Shown one piece after another: positions 61,816 through 64,000 of a DNA stretch of 64,000 nt. Made by a program: the position numbers and the translations under genes. The stretch covers positions 62,001-126,000 of the forward strand of contig NZ_JAAGOA010000015.1 in the NCBI RefSeq assembly GCF_010550675.1. Direction: 5' to 3'. Position 1 is the stretch's first letter. Every line of letters starts with the position of its first letter. The notes beneath the pieces are model-generated. The model saw only the letters and a list, made by a program, of their open reading frames with translations, ran no database searches and had not been told where the DNA came from. The stretch comes from Phytoactinopolyspora halotolerans (lineage in GTDB: Bacteria > Actinomycetota > Actinomycetes > Jiangellales > Jiangellaceae).

Positions 61816-62037
61816 GGCAGGCGACCTCCGGGCGACGGCAGGTGTCTTCGCAGGTTAACGCCTGACCAACGACGGTTCCAGGTGTCGGCGCCGAGATCGG
61901 GGCCGGCTCAGGGAAGTCCCGGATACGCCGGGACGTGACCTAGACCACAGGAGCCGCCATGCGAGCGTCACGAACGGGGACTAACCTGTATGGGAGCAGC
62001 GGCGGATTCTTCAGACCGAAAGTAGGCGATCGCGACC

Positions 62038-64000
62038 GTGGCTCCCACCGGCCCGCCGACGGGGTTCGGACCGAACGACTGGCTCGTTGAAGAGCTGTAC
62101 GCGAGCTGGCTCAAGGATCCTTCGAGTGTCGATCAACAATGGGCGGACTATTTCGCGTCCCATGCCGGTGAGGCCGGCCGTGCCGACGATTCCGGCGGCG
62201 GCCCGTCCGGCAACAACTCCACCTCCACAACCACGTCCACTCGCTCCACCACGAGGACCACCGTGACCCCACAGGCCGCGCCAGCCGGCTCCCGTCCCGC
62301 ACCCCAGCCCAAGGAAACCGCCCGCGCCACCTCTGCCAGCCCGGCACCCCCGCCGCAGTCCGCGCATGACCGGCCGCAGGCGCCGGTGCGCAGCGCGCCG
62401 CAGGACGAATCGGGCGCAGAGGACGCGGCGACGGAAGAGGTCGTCCAGCTGCGCGGGGCACCGGCGCGCACCGCGACGAACATGGAGTCCAGCCTGGAGC
62501 TGCCGACCGCGACCAGCGTGCGAGCGGTGCCGGCCAAGCTGCTGGTGGACAACCGGATCGTCATCAACAATCATCTGGCCCGGTCCCGGGGCGGCAAGGT
62601 CTCGTTCACCCACATCATCGGTTTCGCGCTGGTCAAGGCGCTGAATCAGATGCCGGACATGAACTACTCCTACACCGAGACGGAAGCCGGCAAGCCCGCC
62701 TTGGTCAAGCCACCGCACGTCAACCTGGGCCTCGCCATCGACATGAAGAAGTCGGACGGGACCCGGCAGCTGCTGGTGCCGAGCATCAAGAAGGCGGAGA
62801 CGCTCAACTTCGCCGAGTTCTGGTCCGCCTATGAAGACCTGATCCGTCGCGCCCGCGACGGCAAGCTCGCCATCGACGACTTCGTGGGCACCACGATCAG
62901 CCTGACCAACCCCGGAACGATCGGGACCGTGCACTCGGTACCGCGGCTGATGAAGGGTCAGGGCACCATCATCGGCGTCGGCGCCATGGAGTACCCGGCC
63001 GAGTACCAAGGGGCCGCGCCGGAGACGCTTGCCCGCATCGGTGTCTCCAAGACCATGACGCTCACCAGCACCTATGATCACCGGATCATCCAGGGTGCGC
63101 AGAGCGGGGAGTTCCTGCGGCTGATCCATCAGCTGCTGCTCGGCGAGCACGACTTCTACGACGAGATCTTCCGCGCGTTGCGGATCCCGTACGAACCGAT
63201 CCGCTGGGCGACGGACGTCACCTCCAGCCACGAGGACGAGGTCAGCAAGCAGGCCCGGGTGCTGGAGCTCATCCACGCCTACCGGGTGCGCGGGCACCTC
63301 ATGGCCGACACGGACCCGCTGGAGTACAAGCAGCGCAGCCACCCCGACCTGGATGTCACCACGCACGGCCTGACGCTGTGGGACCTGGATCGGGAGTTCG
63401 CCACCGGCTCGTTCGGCGGCAGCAAGCGGTTCATGCTGCTCCGGGACATCCTCGGCGTGCTGCGCAACGCGTACTGTCGCACCGTCGGTATCGAGTACAT
63501 GCACATCCAGGAGCCGGAGCAGCGGCGCTGGATCCAGGCCCGGGTCGAGAAGCCGGTGGACCTGACGCCGCGCGAGGAGCAGCTGCGCATCCTGCTCAAG
63601 CTGAACCAGGCCGAGGCCTTCGAGTCATTCCTGCAGACCAAGTACGTCGGCCAGAAACGGTTCTCGCTGGAGGGCGGCGAGTCGCTGATCCCGATCCTGG
63701 ACGAGGTGGTCGCCGCATCGGCCGAGTCCGGCCTGGACGAGGTCACCATCGGCATGGCGCACCGGGGCCGGCTGAACGTGCTGGCGAACATCGTCGGCAA
63801 GAGCTACGCCCAGATCTTCGGCGAGTTCCAGGGCAACATCAACCCGCGAAGTGTCCAGGGCTCCGGCGACGTCAAGTACCACCTCGGCGCGGACGGCGAG
63901 TACACGGCGCTGGACGGGTCGAAGATCAAGGTCTCGCTGAGCGCCAACCCGAGCCACCTGGAGGCGGTCAACCCCGTCCTGGAGGGCATCGCCCGCGCCA
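62038..64000 (+). CDS. kgd: Multifunctional 2-oxoglutarate metabolism enzyme Kgd (3' end outside window)
   Basis: First 654 residues of a protein of about 1,250. N-terminal E2-like segment [23 protein letters not shown], a Pro/Ser/Thr/Ala linker (about 45-145), the succinyltransferase core with [11 protein letters not shown] (His348), then the start of the thiamine-diphosphate E1 domain ([15 protein letters not shown]). It decarboxylates 2-oxoglutarate for the TCA cycle and works with E2/E3 of pyruvate dehydrogenase in actinobacteria. GTG 62038 is the only start before the conserved N-terminus; its RBS is weak. Confidence 0.95.
   Translation, partial: MAPTGPPTGFGPNDWLVEELYASWLKDPSSVDQQWADYFASHAGEAGRADDSGGGPSGNNSTSTTTSTRSTTRTTVTPQAAPAGSRPAPQPKETARATSASPAPPPQSAHDRPQAPVRSAPQDESGAEDAATEEVVQLRGAPARTATNMESSLELPTATSVRAVPAKLLVDNRIVINNHLARSRGGKVSFTHIIGFALVKALNQMPDMNYSYTETEAGKPALVKPPHVNLGLAIDMKKSDGTRQLLVPSIKKAETLNFAEFWSAYEDLIRRARDGKLAIDDFVGTTISLTNPGTIGTVHSVPRLMKGQGTIIGVGAMEYPAEYQGAAPETLARIGVSKTMTLTSTYDHRIIQGAQSGEFLRLIHQLLLGEHDFYDEIFRALRIPYEPIRWATDVTSSHEDEVSKQARVLELIHAYRVRGHLMADTDPLEYKQRSHPDLDVTTHGLTLWDLDREFATGSFGGSKRFMLLRDILGVLRNAYCRTVGIEYMHIQEPEQRRWIQARVEKPVDLTPREEQLRILLKLNQAEAFESFLQTKYVGQKRFSLEGGESLIPILDEVVAASAESGLDEVTIGMAHRGRLNVLANIVGKSYAQIFGEFQGNINPRSVQGSGDVKYHLGADGEYTALDGSKIKVSLSANPSHLEAVNPVLEGIARA

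Noticed and set aside
61916-61934. GTCCCGG-ATACG-CCGGGAC hairpin upstream of kgd
   Set aside because: A 7-bp stem of this kind is expected by chance in GC-rich sequence and lacks a T-run or further context.

Overview
The window is a continuous piece of a high-GC (by eye about 70%) actinobacterial chromosome. This is supported by strong G/C third-position use, frequent GTG starts, 1 to 11 bp overlaps between operon genes, a multifunctional 2-oxoglutarate enzyme (Kgd), PadR/WYL/ROK/GntR regulators and several promoters that look leaderless. A member of the Jiangellales or a related order is my guess only; no rRNA or marker set allows placement.

Layout, left half. 1-2756 (minus): end of a carbohydrate ABC transporter operon (two MalFG-type permeases) behind a ROK regulator. 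3017-5646 (minus): phosphomannomutase manB, a 55-residue Trm112-like zinc protein and a SIS-type sugar isomerase-like protein, abutting one another. 5701-7360 (minus): a MarR regulator and an HtrA-type protease. 7532-14502: a six-gene catabolic operon (SsuABC/TauABC-type importer, beta-hydroxyacid dehydrogenase, enolase-superfamily enzyme, aldehyde dehydrogenase) divergent from its GntR/FCD regulator, with two palindromic operators between them. 14567-17942 (minus): XRE regulator, argS and lysA, translationally coupled. 18058-20735: an LCP-family wall-polymer ligase with a long acidic tail ending in Cys, divergent from map. A tRNA-Arg(CCG) with a terminator follows.

Middle. 20900-30211 looks like an accessory region inserted next to the tRNA: a broken DUF4143 ATPase, an integrase remnant, an operon with DHFR-like, GNAT, DUF1772, erythromycin-esterase-like and alpha/beta-hydrolase genes, a large LuxR/LAL regulator, and a 33-codon gene for a signal peptide followed by only WPGMCC. 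30218-31879 is an XRE-cupin regulator divergent from a thioredoxin-reductase-like flavoprotein. 32038-35095 (minus) is a corrinoid importer (btuF-C-D order) behind a cobalamin riboswitch. 35302-43223 holds three tandem, sortase-anchored, streptogrisin-like secreted proteins. Two keep the catalytic triad; the first has lost His and Ser and carries an acidic insertion.

Right half. A DinB-ankyrin fusion is divergent from a WYL regulator across a near-perfect palindrome. It is followed by a fused FAD/Fe-S (D-lactate/glycolate-type) oxidase, a cystathionine-lyase-family enzyme and an AbiEi/DUF559-like gene flanked by direct repeats, then a non-coding stretch with hairpin repeats whose stem changes are compensatory. 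After that come an ABC-2 exporter operon, and cydA-cydB-cydD-cydC for a divergent bd-type oxidase and its CydDC exporter. A PadR regulator is divergent from cydA over a perfect 13-bp inverted repeat. A membrane protein follows, and the 5' part of kgd runs off the right edge.
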